From Takakia lepidozioides (lineage: Eukaryota > Streptophyta > Takakiopsida > Takakiales > Takakiaceae), in assembly GCA_030704615.1 (NCBI GenBank), contig CM060734.1, positions 43,604,042 through 43,668,041 on the forward strand: a DNA stretch of 64,000 bases. Reading direction: 5' to 3'. Shown here one piece after another: positions 1 to 10,539 of the stretch; the stretch's first letter is position 1; each line of letters opens with the position of its first letter. Below the pieces are notes generated by a model, which saw only the letters and a list, made by a program, of their open reading frames with translations, ran no database searches and was not told where the DNA came from. The position numbers and the translations under genes are program-made.

Positions 1-68
1 CCTTTTGGGTTGATGGTCGGCCAAATCCTCCATGGGCCATGACACAAGGTCAAGGACAATGTTGTGAG

Positions 69-1222
69 GGCACCTTCTTCGACCTATTTCAGCCTGTTTT
101 GCGCTCTCATCAGACACGGCGCTGAATTTGCATATTGAACATGGTGTCTGCATCCAAGTTGTAGCCTTTCACTTGACATATGTTGCAGTGGATCTGTGGT
201 GTTTTGGAATGAATTTGACAAGTTAGTGCCAATGTGGCAGCAGGAAAGTATCCAAAAACAGATAACAGAGACGAGGAGAAGCTTTGGAATGAACACTTCT
301 CGGACACCAGTCAATGGTGGACAATGGAGACAAAAAGGTGAATGCCTGTTGGAAGCAGATGCAAGTCAGCATAGGAACTAGTGTGATAAGTATGGTTGGG
401 TGTTTCCTAGAACAAACCTAGGCTGTCATTGTCTGTTGCTAGCAGCAAGGCAAAGGATGTATGCATGATTTGTGCAGAGGCATGGATAGCTGAAGGAGCA
501 GGATGGGTGTGGTCCAGATTCATCCAAGAGGGCCAGATTTCAAGCACGAGATTACCTATGGTTCCTGTGGATCAATAGCTACAAGAAACCTGCATGGTAG
601 ATGGTCAACTGGAAGCCGCAGCAGCAGCGCACATTGATAAAATCAGGCACTGCTAATGAAGGCACCTTCCCCATTTCACCCTGTTTTTCCCTCTTAAGAG
701 AACCGGCCCTAAATTTTCATGTTGAATTCTGCAAGTTAGCTGGTTGAGTGACCTTTTGATAGTTTGGAGTGACTTTGACATGATAGTGCCAGTGTGACAA
801 CAGGAAAGTATCCAGAAACAGGTAAGAGAGACGAGGAGAAGCTGTGGAAAGAATACTTTCTGACCCCAGTCAATGGTGGACAATCAAGGCAACAAGGTGA
901 ATGCCTGTTGGATTACAGAGAGTAGCAGACGCAACGAGCATAGGAACTAGTGATAAGCTGAGTTGGGTGTTTCCTAGAACAAACCTAAGCTGTCATTATC
1001 AGCTGCTAGCAGCAAGGCAAGGATGTATGCATGATTTGTGCAGAGGCATGGATAGCTGAAGGAGCAGGGGTAGAGTGTGGGTACAGATTCATCCAAGAGG
1101 GCCAGATTTCAAGCACAAGATCACCTATGATTCTTTGTGGATCAATAGCTACAAGAATCCTGCATGGGTAGATGGTCAACTAAAGGCAGCAGCTGCAGCG
1201 GCACACTTGATAAAATCAGGCA
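69..1222. repeat. Direct duplication of a ~590-bp unit upstream of the PPR gene
   Basis: Two diverged copies lie head to tail, about 69-660 and 661-1222. Both begin at GGCACCTTC and share long blocks, for example ACGAGGAGAAGCT, GTGTTTCCTAGAACAAACCT, ATGTATGCATGATTTGTGC and CAAGAGGGCCAGATTTCAAGC, and both end near AAATCAGGCAC. The second copy contains an open exon-like stretch near 1066-1222 (reading VQIHPRGPDFKHKITYDSLW), so the unit may derive from a transcribed gene I cannot name. No TIR or LTR structure is visible. Confidence 0.75.
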
Positions 1223-1348
1223 CCTCAACCATGACCACAGCTTCTGGAAGAGGATCAGAGAGGGAGTCCACAATGCCTCTTCTGGCACTTCTGGGCATGT
1301 GAAGATGCTTTGTGAGATGCAGGCAGACTGAAAGAGGCTCTACAGACT

Positions 1349-4289
1349 TTGAACCAAGGAGGCATTTCAGCAGATTCAGAAACGTATGTCTGTCTCTTGC
1401 GTAAGTGCATCAAGGTGAAAGGCCTGGAAGCTGGAAAGCAGGTGCACACTCACATTATCCAAAGTGGATTCACGCCAAATGTTTTTCTCCTCAACACCCT
1501 TGTCAACATGTATGTTAAGTGCGGGAGCATCATGGATGCTCACCAAGTGTTCAACAGAATGCCTCAACGATCTTTGATCACGTGGAATATAATGTTGGCA
1601 GGATTTACCAAGCATGGGTGTGGTAGGAATGCTTTGGAGACCTATGAGCAAATGAGGGGACGGGATGGCCCAACCACATCACGTTTGTGTGCGTGTGCAG
1701 TGCGTGTGTCCAAGCCCGGGCAGCCCTGGAAAAGGCAAGAGGTCATGCGACATCGTCATAGCTGGAATCGTACCAGATGTGATCCTGAACAATACCCTGG
1801 TAGACATGTATGCCAAATTGGGAGCATCGAGCATGCAAGTGGAGTGTTCGACAATATGGCTGAACGAGAGTGGTGGTCCGTGGAGTGCGATGCCCGCAGG
1901 CTATGCACAGCAGGGGGGCTCGTGATGAGGCTTTGGAGACGTATGATCAAATGATGTGTGAAGGGGTGAAGCCCAACCACATCACGTTTGTGTGCTTTTG
2001 CAATGCCCGTGTGCAAGCCTGGCAGCCCTGGAAAGGGCAAACAGCTGCATGGCGACATCGTCAGAGCGGAATCGTACCAGATGTGATCCTGAACACTGCC
2101 CTGGTTTACATGTATGCCCAATGTGGGAGTATCAGGAGCTGCAAGGGAGTGTTCGACAATATGGCTGAACGAAATGTTGGTGTCGTGGAACGCGATGCTC
2201 GCAGGGTATGCACAGCAGGGGGGCGGGATGGAGCTTTGGAGACCTATGAGCAAATGATGGGGGAGGGGTGAAGCCCAACCGCATCACGTTTTTTGTGCAT
2301 TTGCAGTGCGTGTGCAAGCCCTGGCAGCCCTGGAAAAGGCAAAGAGGGTGCATGGCGACTCGTCAGAGCTGGAATCGTACCAGATGTGGATCCTGAATAC
2401 TGCCCTGGTGGACATGTATGCCAAATGTGGGTGCATCGAGGATGCAAAGGGAGTGTTCGATAATATGGCTGAACGAGATGTGTGTTCGCGGAGTGCGATT
2501 ATCGCAGGATAGGCACAGCAGGGGCGCGGGATGGATGCTTTGAGACGTATGAGCAATGATGTGGAGGGGTGAAGCCCGACCACATCACGTTTGTGTGCGT
2601 TTGCAATGCGTGTGCAAGCCTGGCAGCCCTGGAAAAGGGCAAAGAGTGCATGGCGACATCGTCGAGCTGGAAATTGTACCAGATGTGATCCTGAACACTG
2701 CCCTGGTGGACATGTATCCAAGTGTGGTTGCATCGAGGATGCAAAGGGAGTGTTCGACAATATGGCTGAACGAGATGTGGGGTCGTGGAACGCAATGATC
2801 GCAGGATATGCACAGCAGGGGTGCGGGATGGAGGCTTTGGAGACGTATGAGCAAATGAGGTGCGAGGGTGAAGCCCCACCACATCACGTTTGTGTGCATT
2901 TGCAATGCGTGTGCAAGCCTGGCAGCCCTGGAAAGGGCAAAGAGGTTGCCTGGCGACATCGTCCGAGCTGGAATTGTAACCATATGTCATCCTGAACAAT
3001 ACCTGGTGGCATGTATGCCAATGTGGGATCATCGAGCATGCAAGGGAGTGTTTGACATATGGCGAACGAAATTTGGTGTCCGTGGAACGCGATGCTCGCA
3101 GGGTATGCACAGCATGGGCGCGGGAAGGAGGCTTTGAGACGTATGAGCAAATGATGTTGTCGAAGGGGTGAACCCGACCACGTCACGTGTGTGCGTTGCA
3201 GTGCGTGTGGCAGCCTGGCAGCCCTGGAAAAGGGCAAAGAGGTGCATGGCGACATCGTCAGAGCTGGAATTGTACCATATGTCATCCTGAACAATACCCT
3301 GGTGGACATGTATGCCAAATGTGGGTAGCATCGAGGATGCAAGGGAGTGTTTTGACAATATGGCTGAACGAGATGTGGTGTCGTGGAACGCGATGATCGT
3401 CAGGATATGCCAGCATGGTTGTCATAGGGAGGTCGTGCACTATTTGAAGGAATGCAAAAGAACGGCTTGAAGCCGGACCGTATCAACCTTTATATGTGTT
3501 CTCTCTGCATGCAGCCCGCTGGCCTACTGAATGAAGGAAGACGCTACTTTGATTCCCTGAGTCAAGATCATGGTGGTCACTCGACCGTAAAGCACTTTGG
3601 CTGCATGGTGGCCTTCTTGGACGTGCGGGACACTGGAGAGGCAGTGGACCTGATTAATAAAATGCCCTCAATCCAGAATGCTTGGTGTGGAATGCCCGCT
3701 TGGTGCCTGCAGAATCCATGGCAATGTGGAGATGGCTGAACGGCAGCAACATCTATCCTCATGTGGGATGAACAGGATTCGCGACTTATGTGTTGCTCTC
3801 AACATCTATGCTGCAGCTGGCAGGTGGGATGATACTGCAAAGGTGAGAAGAATGATGAAGGTCAGTGGGGTTAGAAAGGGCAGGTCGCTGCTGCATTGAG
3901 GTTGGCAACAGGGGTGCACACCTTCGTTGTAGCTGACAAGTTTGCATCCCCAGAATTAAGGAATTCATGCTGAGCTGAGAAGATTGTCTGGGCAGATGAA
4001 GAAGGCGGGGTATGTGCCGAACCCGCTTTGTATTGCATGATGTGGGGGAGGAGGAAAAGGAATTTTCTCTTTTGCCACCACAGTGAGAAGCTGGCCATTG
4101 TTTTGGGCTGATCAGCACGACCCCCAGGACGCCTCTCCGTCTCATCAAGAATCTTCGAGTGTGTGGTGACTGCCACACCTCCAACAAATTCATCTCAAGA
4201 TTGTTGGCCGAGGCAATTGTTGTACGGGACGCTAACCGCTTTCACACCACTTTGAAGATGGGATTTGTTCTTGTGGGGATTACTGGTGA
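1349..4289 (+). pseudogene. PLS-class pentatricopeptide-repeat protein with DYW domain, frameshifted
   Basis: Remnant of a plant organelle RNA-editing factor. In this family PPR repeats bind RNA base by base and the C-terminal DYW domain is a cytidine deaminase for C-to-U editing in plastids or mitochondria. Visible in order: ETYVCLLRKC near 1378, PPR helices such as LVNMYVKCGSI near 1500, a run of L/P/S triplets to about 3430, an E-type region (NIYAAAGRWDDTAKVRRMM near 3805), the DYW catalytic HSE (4079-4087, HSEKLA), the zinc-type CGDCH near 4162, VVRDANRFH near 4220, and the terminal CSCGDYW at 4266-4286 with stop TGA 4287-4289. The reading frame must change many times, including two extra bases at 4246-4247, so it cannot be translated as it stands. 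No organelle targeting peptide was identified. Either a decayed gene or an active one with assembly indels. I favour a pseudogene because there are also larger losses inside the repeats. Confidence 0.85.
1848..3420 (+). repeat. Five to six near-identical ~300-bp PPR triplet repeats
   Basis: The same block recurs with its GTGTTCGACAATATGGCTGA landmark near 1848, 2151, 2454, 2752, 3049 and 3349, a period of about 300 bp or roughly 100 codons, which equals one P-L-S triplet. An older, more diverged unit precedes it near 1548. The consensus unit reads VFDNMAERDVVSWNAMIAGY, then ALETYEQM, PNHITFV, a HGDIV block, and LVDMYAKCG. Copies differ mainly by single-base indels, which points to recent unequal exchange within the gene. 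Such arrays are also prone to collapse or error in assembly. Confidence 0.85.
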
Positions 4290-4933
4290 AAGGATGTTTT
4301 CTTGGAAGATGCGAGTGTCTGGCTTCATTCAGAGCTACTCAGATCGTCCACCATTTCCTGAGAGTATTGACCATGATGTACTGTTGAGTGCATTTCCTGT
4401 GGCGTATCCACGGGAAATGATAGTGTGGTCTACCCGGCATCGGTGGAAGTCAGCCCCCATATTGCACTTGACTGAAGGGTTGATATTGGACTGACTTTAA
4501 GCAGGAGAGGCCATACCCGAGGCGCAACCCTTTCATTGCTGTGAAGCTGGAGGTAGTTCATGGATTTTGCATGCTGGATTGTGAGGCCATCCACACCGTC
4601 CTCTGGAAATGCTATCATGGGGTTTCAGCTATGTCCCACATTCCCTGGATTATGCCTGCACGAAGCAAGGCCAACTGCATTCAGCACCCTCCCTTTATTA
4701 TTAGTATTGCAGAACATTTCAAAGCACTTCATTTTGTATCCATCGAAAACACTAGGCTGGAAAAAGACATTGTTGCAGCAGAACTTAGGAAAGTACTTCT
4801 CCCCTTTCACTACCACATGAAATGAAAGAAGCCAACCAACAGCATACTAGCCAAGAAAATATGAACCAGCCAAGAAAAGAGCCAATATATGCAGTGAAGG
4901 TCGACACTAAATGAAACTTATCCAACACTTACA
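4290..4933. other. 3' flank of PPR pseudogene, no recognised gene
   Basis: No family could be recognised here. A 94-codon plus-strand open frame at 4541-4825 (beginning MKLEVVHGFCMLD) carries no known motif and overlaps another open frame, so I do not call it a gene. Confidence 0.4.
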
Positions 4934-5140
4934 TTAGAGGAGGGAGCTAAGTCTTACCTCCATAAGCTCCACATCAAATTTGGGAGCTTTCAGAATTTCT
5001 CCTTCTGGTTGAATGAACTTGGCTACAAGACCATACTGGTGTGGAGTTCTTCCCCAAAACACCCCAACCCTACTTATCACAATCTGAAATGCATCTGCTT
5101 CTCTCTGTAGTCCAACAGGCATTCGCCTTTTTGTCTCCAT
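4934..5140 (-). CDS. Exon-like open stretch in inverted flank, unknown product
   Basis: A minus-strand frame reads FQIVISRVGVFWGRTPHQYG, then LVAKFIQPEGEILKAPKFDV, and runs into ELMEV followed by GTAAGA, a good 5' splice site (about 4960). The composition looks like real protein, and the segment lies partly in the inverted copy of the 5' flanking repeat. I do not recognise the family. It may be a fragment of the same unknown gene whose traces occur at 1066-1222. Confidence 0.35.
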   Translation of the reverse strand: METKRRMPVGLQREADAFQIVISRVGVFWGRTPHQYGLVAKFIQPEGEILKAPKFDVELMEVRLSSLL

Positions 5141-5425
5141 TGTCCCACCATTGGGGTCGGAAAGTGTTCACCCCAAAGCTTCTCCTCACCTCTATTATGT
5201 TTTGGATACTTCCCTGCTGCCACACTGGCAGTAACTTGCCAAAGTCACTCCAAACCACACAGATGTACCCAACGACCTAACTTACAGAATTCAATATGCA
5301 TCTTGCGCCGAGTCTGATGAGAGGGCAACACAGGCTGAAATAAAGGTCGAAGAAGAGAAGGTGCCCTACCACATTGTCCTTGACCTGTCCTGACCCATGG
5401 AGGATTTGGACGATGACCTCTTGTG
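5040..5425 (-). repeat. Inverted copy of the sequence at about 20-410
   Basis: Read on the minus strand from 5425 down, this matches 20-410: AAATCCTCCATGGG, GTCAAGGACAATGT, TTCAGCCTGT, CTCTCATCAGAC, a GTGTGGCAGCAG-like block, and GACAATGGAGACAAAAAGG. The two copies flank the PPR pseudogene in opposite orientation about 4.6 kb apart. They are diverged and do not end in a clean terminal motif, so I call them inverted repeats rather than transposon TIRs. Confidence 0.7.
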
Positions 5426-5483
5426 TGTGCTCCTGCTTGTGTCTGTAGTCAGGTAATGTCGGATTTGGTCTGTCAGATCGAAC

Positions 5484-6138
5484 CACTACTACGGCGTAGA
5501 TGAGTAGTCAGAGATTGAAACACGCTTGCTAAGACCAAGCTGACTCTCCAAGAACGGCGAGCTTCGCTTGTCCCCGTCTCGTCTCCTCCTCCCTCTTCTT
5601 CCTTCACATGCATCATTGTTCAACGCCTTCATCCCACGCCCCTGCATATCCTGCTATCATCGCGTTCCATCCCTCAGCTATGTGGTGTGGCGTAGGAGAC
5701 AAAAAGACGCCAAGTCCCACCCTCCTTTCTGTTCACGATTACACTAATGGGCAACCTTATTAGCAAAATTTAACTTTTTTTAAACCTAATGGGCAACCTT
5801 ATTTGCATTATATGTGCCTTCAAAATGACACGTGTAGTGATGTAGTCGTATAAATAGAGCTCTGAAACCATCTTCAGTCATGGAGTCATAAGATTCCATG
5901 AAACGTCGTCCACGTGTAGTCAAACATATCACACTAGTCATATAAACCATCCCTGTCATCATGGTCAACAATGTTTGACCATGCTCCCTAACTTTCCGGA
6001 GTCATGTAGTGATATCCATTACTACAAAGTCATAAAACTAAAACTGTAATGCATTTCAAGGCTTTGTAGTCATGTACCTAGTGCAGTTTTTATGACTCCG
6101 CCAACCCGTAGTCCTAAAAACGCTCATCTCTTGTAGTG
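5484..6138. mobile_element. CACTA-like terminal remnant or small non-autonomous CACTA element
   Basis: The right edge at 6138 reads, on the minus strand, CACTACAAGAGATGAGCG, the typical CACTA terminus. Inside, from about 5760, short GTAGTCATA or AGTCATAAAA motifs recur in both orientations (5838, 5872, 5927, 5947, 6000, 6029, 6069, 6109), like CACTA subterminal repeats. A possible left end, CACTACTACG, starts at 5484, but the flanking 3-bp sequences (AAC, CGG) do not match, so the left boundary is weak. No coding sequence was found. Confidence 0.45.
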
Positions 6139-6665
6139 CGGGTTCTGCTCACGCCGTTGCTACCCTCAACATTGTCATGCCTGCAAATCAAGGTTTTTTT
6201 TCTTCACCTTGTGAACTTGTAAAGTTTCGCATCTTTGTTTAGTAGTATCAGTAGTGTCTTGGCTACTTTTTGTTCCCTTTGTTGTTTGAATGAATTTTGT
6301 GAACGTCGTTTGTGATCCTCTTTTGTAATTTCGGTAGTGTCGTTCAAATCCCCCAGAACCTTTACGATTTCCACTTCTTCGTACCTTGTGGATTCTTATC
6401 AGTGACGGGTGTGTTGATGACCGGCTTTATTGCTCTTTCGCATCCTCTCTAGGTATGATACATGAAGAAATAAAGAGACTTCAAACAATTGCTAGATGGA
6501 AACTATCCACACCAAATTTACAACTAATATATCGCACACATGTAATCATTCAATCGTTAAATATTCGTTCAATGTACAATCACTATTGTGATATTATGGA
6601 CAATTACAACTGTCAAGTTAAATAAGCACAGTGTGAAAACAACTAGAATAAAGCTAGTTATTTGT
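6139..6665. other. Non-coding stretch
   Basis: AT-rich, with T-rich runs. A single 79-codon plus-strand open frame at 6386-6625 has no recognisable motif. No gene can be supported. Confidence 0.4.
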
Positions 6666-6726
6666 ATTTAACACTTGGATTTAGGTCAAGTGTTAAATCA
6701 GGTGTCAAGTTTAGTTTGACACCTGA
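6666..6726. repeat. Two adjacent perfect hairpins
   Basis: The first hairpin has perfect 12-bp arms, ATTTAACACTTG (6666-6677) and CAAGTGTTAAAT (6687-6698), with a 9-bp loop. The second has perfect 11-bp arms, TCAGGTGTCAA (6698-6708) and TTGACACCTGA (6716-6726), with a 7-bp loop. They share base 6698. A MITE end, a terminator-like structure or a small-RNA hairpin are all possible. Confidence 0.8.
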
Positions 6727-7950
6727 ACCGTCTTATCTTCACGAGAGCGGCAGTCACGCAGCTCATCTCTCTCGAGTTGAGCCTGCGCGACCGAGCTCCT
6801 TCATCGTTTAGAACTGAGTGTGCTTATGATGGGAGGATAGGTTGTTGTGGGGTGGAGTCCCCATAGCTTGGGGTGCCCCTGGCTCGACTATTATCTGAAA
6901 GAGTGATGACGAGATGGATTTCATGTTTCTTGTGTTAAGAGTGTGTTTCTAGTTTTCTTATCACTCGAGAGAGATGAGCTCTCTATCTAGTTTTCCAGTG
7001 CTAAGCTAGATATGATGTTTTTGTTTTTAAGCACTATTATAATATAGATGGTCATGGTCTTGTACACAGCTCAAGCAATGAGCATAGAATGGCCCTAGCC
7101 TGAGTTCGTCTCACATCCTCAGTCGCAATGGTGGGACACTGATAAGGGGGCCGCCTTCCAATCTTTCTTGTGGTGTGGCTTTGGATGGAGCCCTTTACGA
7201 ACTTGCATGAATATTGTCAAAAGCTATCTTCAACCCACCAAGATCCAATCCCATGGTGGCTGCTTGAAAGTTTCACATAGTGATTGTAAGGGAATTTGGG
7301 TATGTTGTTATTGATTGATGCCGCTTGACTCCCTCACAATGAGCGATAGCAATACTGCCAGTGTTGGTCCACCCCAGGTCTCTATCACTGGTGTGACTCC
7401 GAGTGTTCTCAGTAACTACTTGAGCTGCCAATCTCAAACAAGCCAAAAAGACTCTCCTGAAATCCCCTTGCTTCCAGTAACCATCCAACATCCCAAAACC
7501 GAAGCTTTTGGTCCATCATGTTGGTTGAATTAGTATCAATAAAATTACACCCTACCAAGGGATATGTATGTGAATAATGAGAGGAAGATATACTTACTGC
7601 TCCTTTGGCTGTGAGGGATGCACAGTCATAAGAAGGATTTGTAGCGAGTTGTGGTGGGATGCTCAATTGCTGCGCAAAGGGTTGGGATTTTTGTTTACTC
7701 GCATGCAAAGTTTTGGGATAAAGTAAGCATATAGGAATAATGCCTCTCAAGTTTGTCGGGGCCCTATGCATTAGAGGATGGTCCAGGAATTAAAAAGGGG
7801 GATTTATGTATCCCAGCGGATTACACTAGACATAGGATGGGAGTTTAATGCATGCGTGCGAGGCTTGCCGGTACAATCCCCCGAGCTAACCGGGGAGGGC
7901 CCCTCGTGGGCCCACGGTCAAATCCCCACCCCCATGTATGCTTCAGGCCC
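6727..7950. other. Non-coding stretch, no recognised gene
   Basis: GAGAGATGAGCT-type words occur near 6760 and, roughly, again near 6970. Open frames at 7273-7491 and 7409-7771 (minus) and 7315-7533 (plus) overlap each other and show no known motif. I see no gene I can support. Confidence 0.4.
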
Positions 7951-7954
7951 CTTC

Positions 7955-8325
7955 GAAGGTCCCACGCTCCAGGTTCCAGTCCTTGCTCCTTTGTTCCTAC
8001 TGCGGCGCTCCCCTGTTCCCCGCTCCTCCGCTCTTGTGTTATTGCTCCCCCCCCTTATGCTCCCCTATTCTCTGCTCCCCTGTTATTGCTCCCCACTCCT
8101 CCGCTCCCCTGTTAGTGGCGATGCAGTAAAACAGGGGATCAGCACTAACACAAGGGAGCCGGGAGTAGTAACAAGGGAGGTTGTAACAGGGGAGCGGCAG
8201 AGCAGTAACACAGGGAAACGATAGCAACAGGGGAGCACTAACACAAGGGAGCAAAGAGAATAGGGGAGCGGTATATATGTAGGAACAGGGGAGCAGCGAT
8301 TGGGAACAGGGGAACGGAGATCCAC
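7955..8325. repeat. Foldback of GCTCCCCTGTT / AACAGGGGAGC units
   Basis: The left half (7955-8120) is pyrimidine-rich on the plus strand, with repeated GCTCCCCTGTT, GCTCCCCACTCC and CTCCGCTC words. The right half (8132-8325) is purine-rich, with repeated AACAGGGGAGC, AACACAAGGGAGC and GTAACA words. The halves are reverse complements in word content and could fold into an imperfect long stem. Runs of GGGG on one strand of the right half also allow G-quadruplex formation. Confidence 0.75.
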
Positions 8326-8489
8326 TTGAGGGACTTAGAAGTTTTTTGGAGATACAAAAATTAAGGTAATCAAATCCTTAAACATACAAATTCCCTTGCG
8401 CCGGGACCATGGTTTGAACAGAATGTGCCATTGTTAGGCGATTCTCGGGCGGGTGATGGCCAGTGTGCATCAAGTCCGGTCGTGGCTTG

Positions 8490-9240
8490 GGTCAATTATC
8501 TAGCTAGCTACCCATACCACCTGCCCTCATTGGATTCCGCCATCGTGAGCTCAAATGGCGGCCACCCTTGCAATTAACATGGAAGTGACGAACATAGAGG
8601 TCGGTCAAAATGGCCAGCCCCATACCAGGTGCTCCCATTTCACCGCATATATATATTTTCTAATTATTTCAAGTAGAGAGTGTTCATTATCTAGCTAGCT
8701 CCCTATACCACCTGCCCTCATTGGATTTCGCCATCGTGACCTCAAATGGCGGCCACCCTTGCAATTGACATGGAAGTGACGAACATAGTTCTTTGTCAAA
8801 ATGCACAACCCAACACCAGGTGCTCCCATTTCACCACATATTTATTTTTTTTCAATTCTTTCAAGTAGAGAGTGTTCATTATCTAGCTAGCTACCCACAC
8901 CACCTGCCCTCAATGGATTCCGCCATTGTGAGCTCAAATGGCGGCCACCCTTGCAATCAACATGGAAGTGGCGAACATAGTTGTTTGACAAAATGCACAG
9001 CCCCACACCAGGTGCTCTCATTTTTTCTCACAAAAACATTTTTGTACTTCTTTCAAGTTGATAGTGTTGATTATCTAGGTGGCTACCCATACCAACTTAC
9101 GGAATAGAAATCCGACATCGCAAACTCAAATGGCGCCCACCCTTGCAATCAACATGGAAGTGGCCAACAAAGTAGACCAGCCTATGTACCATACTCTCGT
9201 TTTCACACATAAAGGCATGTTTCCATATATTCAAATGTCG
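8490..9240. repeat. Four tandem copies of a ~190-bp unit
   Basis: The word TATCTAGCTAGCT with its CACCTGCCCTCATTGGATTC context recurs near 8497, 8689, 8880 and, diverged, 9073. Each unit also carries CTCAAATGGCG, CACCCTTGCAAT and AACATGGAAGT. The array stops just upstream (plus-strand sense) of the C-terminal end of the minus-strand trihelix-like gene, so it could be subterminal DNA of a transposon. Confidence 0.85.
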
Positions 9241-9344
9241 TTACATGTAGTATATAAGAGGCCATCCATTGGCACAATGTTTGGCCAATTCCAAGTATAT
9301 ATGGAGCCATATGTCACATGTTTCCACAATGTCAACCGTACATA

Positions 9345-10380
9345 TCAATCTTCATCGGGTCGCGGTGCTTTGTTGCCTCTGACCATTGTTGCAAGGAGGT
9401 TCGCAATGGCAAGCTGGGTATCTGCAGCTTGACGATGACTCTCTAGTTCATTTGCAGTTTGCATTCGACGACTCTCCATCTCCAACTCTCCCAATTGCAT
9501 AGTCATTTGTTCATTTGACTCAATGACCAGTGCGGTGATCTTCTCATGGCTTTTAAGTTTGTGTCGCTCAACCTGAGCAGATCTTTTGGCAATCTTGTCA
9601 ATGGCTTCCGCCAAATACGATGCACTTCCAGACAATGACCGTTTGCGTGCATTTGGTTTGTCTGCTACTCATGGCTTTTTGCATGATGCAGTCTTCGGAG
9701 TTAGCGGACTCTGCACTGACGTTTCCTCAGGTGTTGTAATGTCAATTACAGGTGGTGACGTGTCGTCAACATGAGGCTCAGTGTGTCCTGTCATATGAGT
9801 GGTAGGAGTGTCCTCAAATTGAGTGTCAGGGGTAGAGTTCACACCAAAAGCCTATGATGCTCGACCTTGATCAATACCACCTGACAGACCATCTCCTTTT
9901 GCTGAACCCCCCATGATCTTTTGCATTCGTCGAAACCAAGGCCAGTCGCTGCCTTCACCACTTGTTTGCTCTGCAGGCAAAGTTTTCTGCCTCCGGTACT
10001 CGTGCTTCATCTTCTCAATTTTGCCCTTGATGTGGGCCTCTGTACGGCGCAGCTCAAGTGACATCTGTCTTGCGTGTTCAGTACGAATTTGCAATCAATG
10101 CCTCGCTGCCAAAAGTCATTTGTTGCATCGTCGCCATTCTTCCTCATATAAATCCAGCACGTTTGCAAGCGCCGCATCAGTCCATCTCTCTCCCACTGCA
10201 ATGTCCACATCAAGCCCGACTTTTTTCTTTCCTTGTTTCTTCACAATGCCCAAAGCTTGAGTTGGTGGAGGAGCACGTGCCAAAATGGAAGGTGCAAGTA
10301 TGGAAGGAGGAGCAGATATATCCGCAATGACAAGCGCATAGGGAGAATGAGCGTGCATTTGATGGGGTGCAACGGCCAGC
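9345..10380 (-). pseudogene. Trihelix / Myb-SANT-like DNA-binding protein, disrupted
   Basis: Read on the minus strand. The N-terminal part near 10380-10140 is proline-rich and then enters a trihelix-type helix, GERWTDAALANVLDLYEEEW, followed by RRCNK. Next come two in-frame TGA codons (around 10114-10092), then TEAHIKGKIEKMKHEYRRQK (10045-9986) and SDWPWFRRMQKIMG (9950-9910), which match the third helix and the usual W-P-W-F ending of plant trihelix domains. A C-terminal coiled-coil-like segment with many E, Q, R and M residues lies at 9635-9345. Family members bind DNA in the nucleus. PIF/Harbinger transposons also carry a Myb/SANT-like ORF, so a transposon origin is possible. Both stops fit G-to-A change of TGG- or GGA-like codons. 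Boundaries are approximate and introns are likely near 9850-9640. Confidence 0.65.
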
Positions 10381-10539
10381 ACGCGGGGTGCTATTCTGTG
10401 AGCCTGGAGGCGTGAGCCTGTGAGCCCAGGAAACCGTGAGCCCAGCAAAGGCTCACGCCACGTCAGCATGCATACAGGGCCTATTTCCGCGGGTGTCACC
10501 TATTTCCGCGGGTTGATCAGCCATTTCCCGGGAATGCAG

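Noticed and set aside
2284-3358. Long minus-strand frames across the PPR repeats
   Set aside because: Antisense shadows repeated with the 300-bp period; no family motifs.
5484-5490. CACTACTACG as a confident CACTA left end
   Set aside because: Flanking triplets do not match the right side and similarity to the right terminus is only the first six bases; kept only as a possibility.
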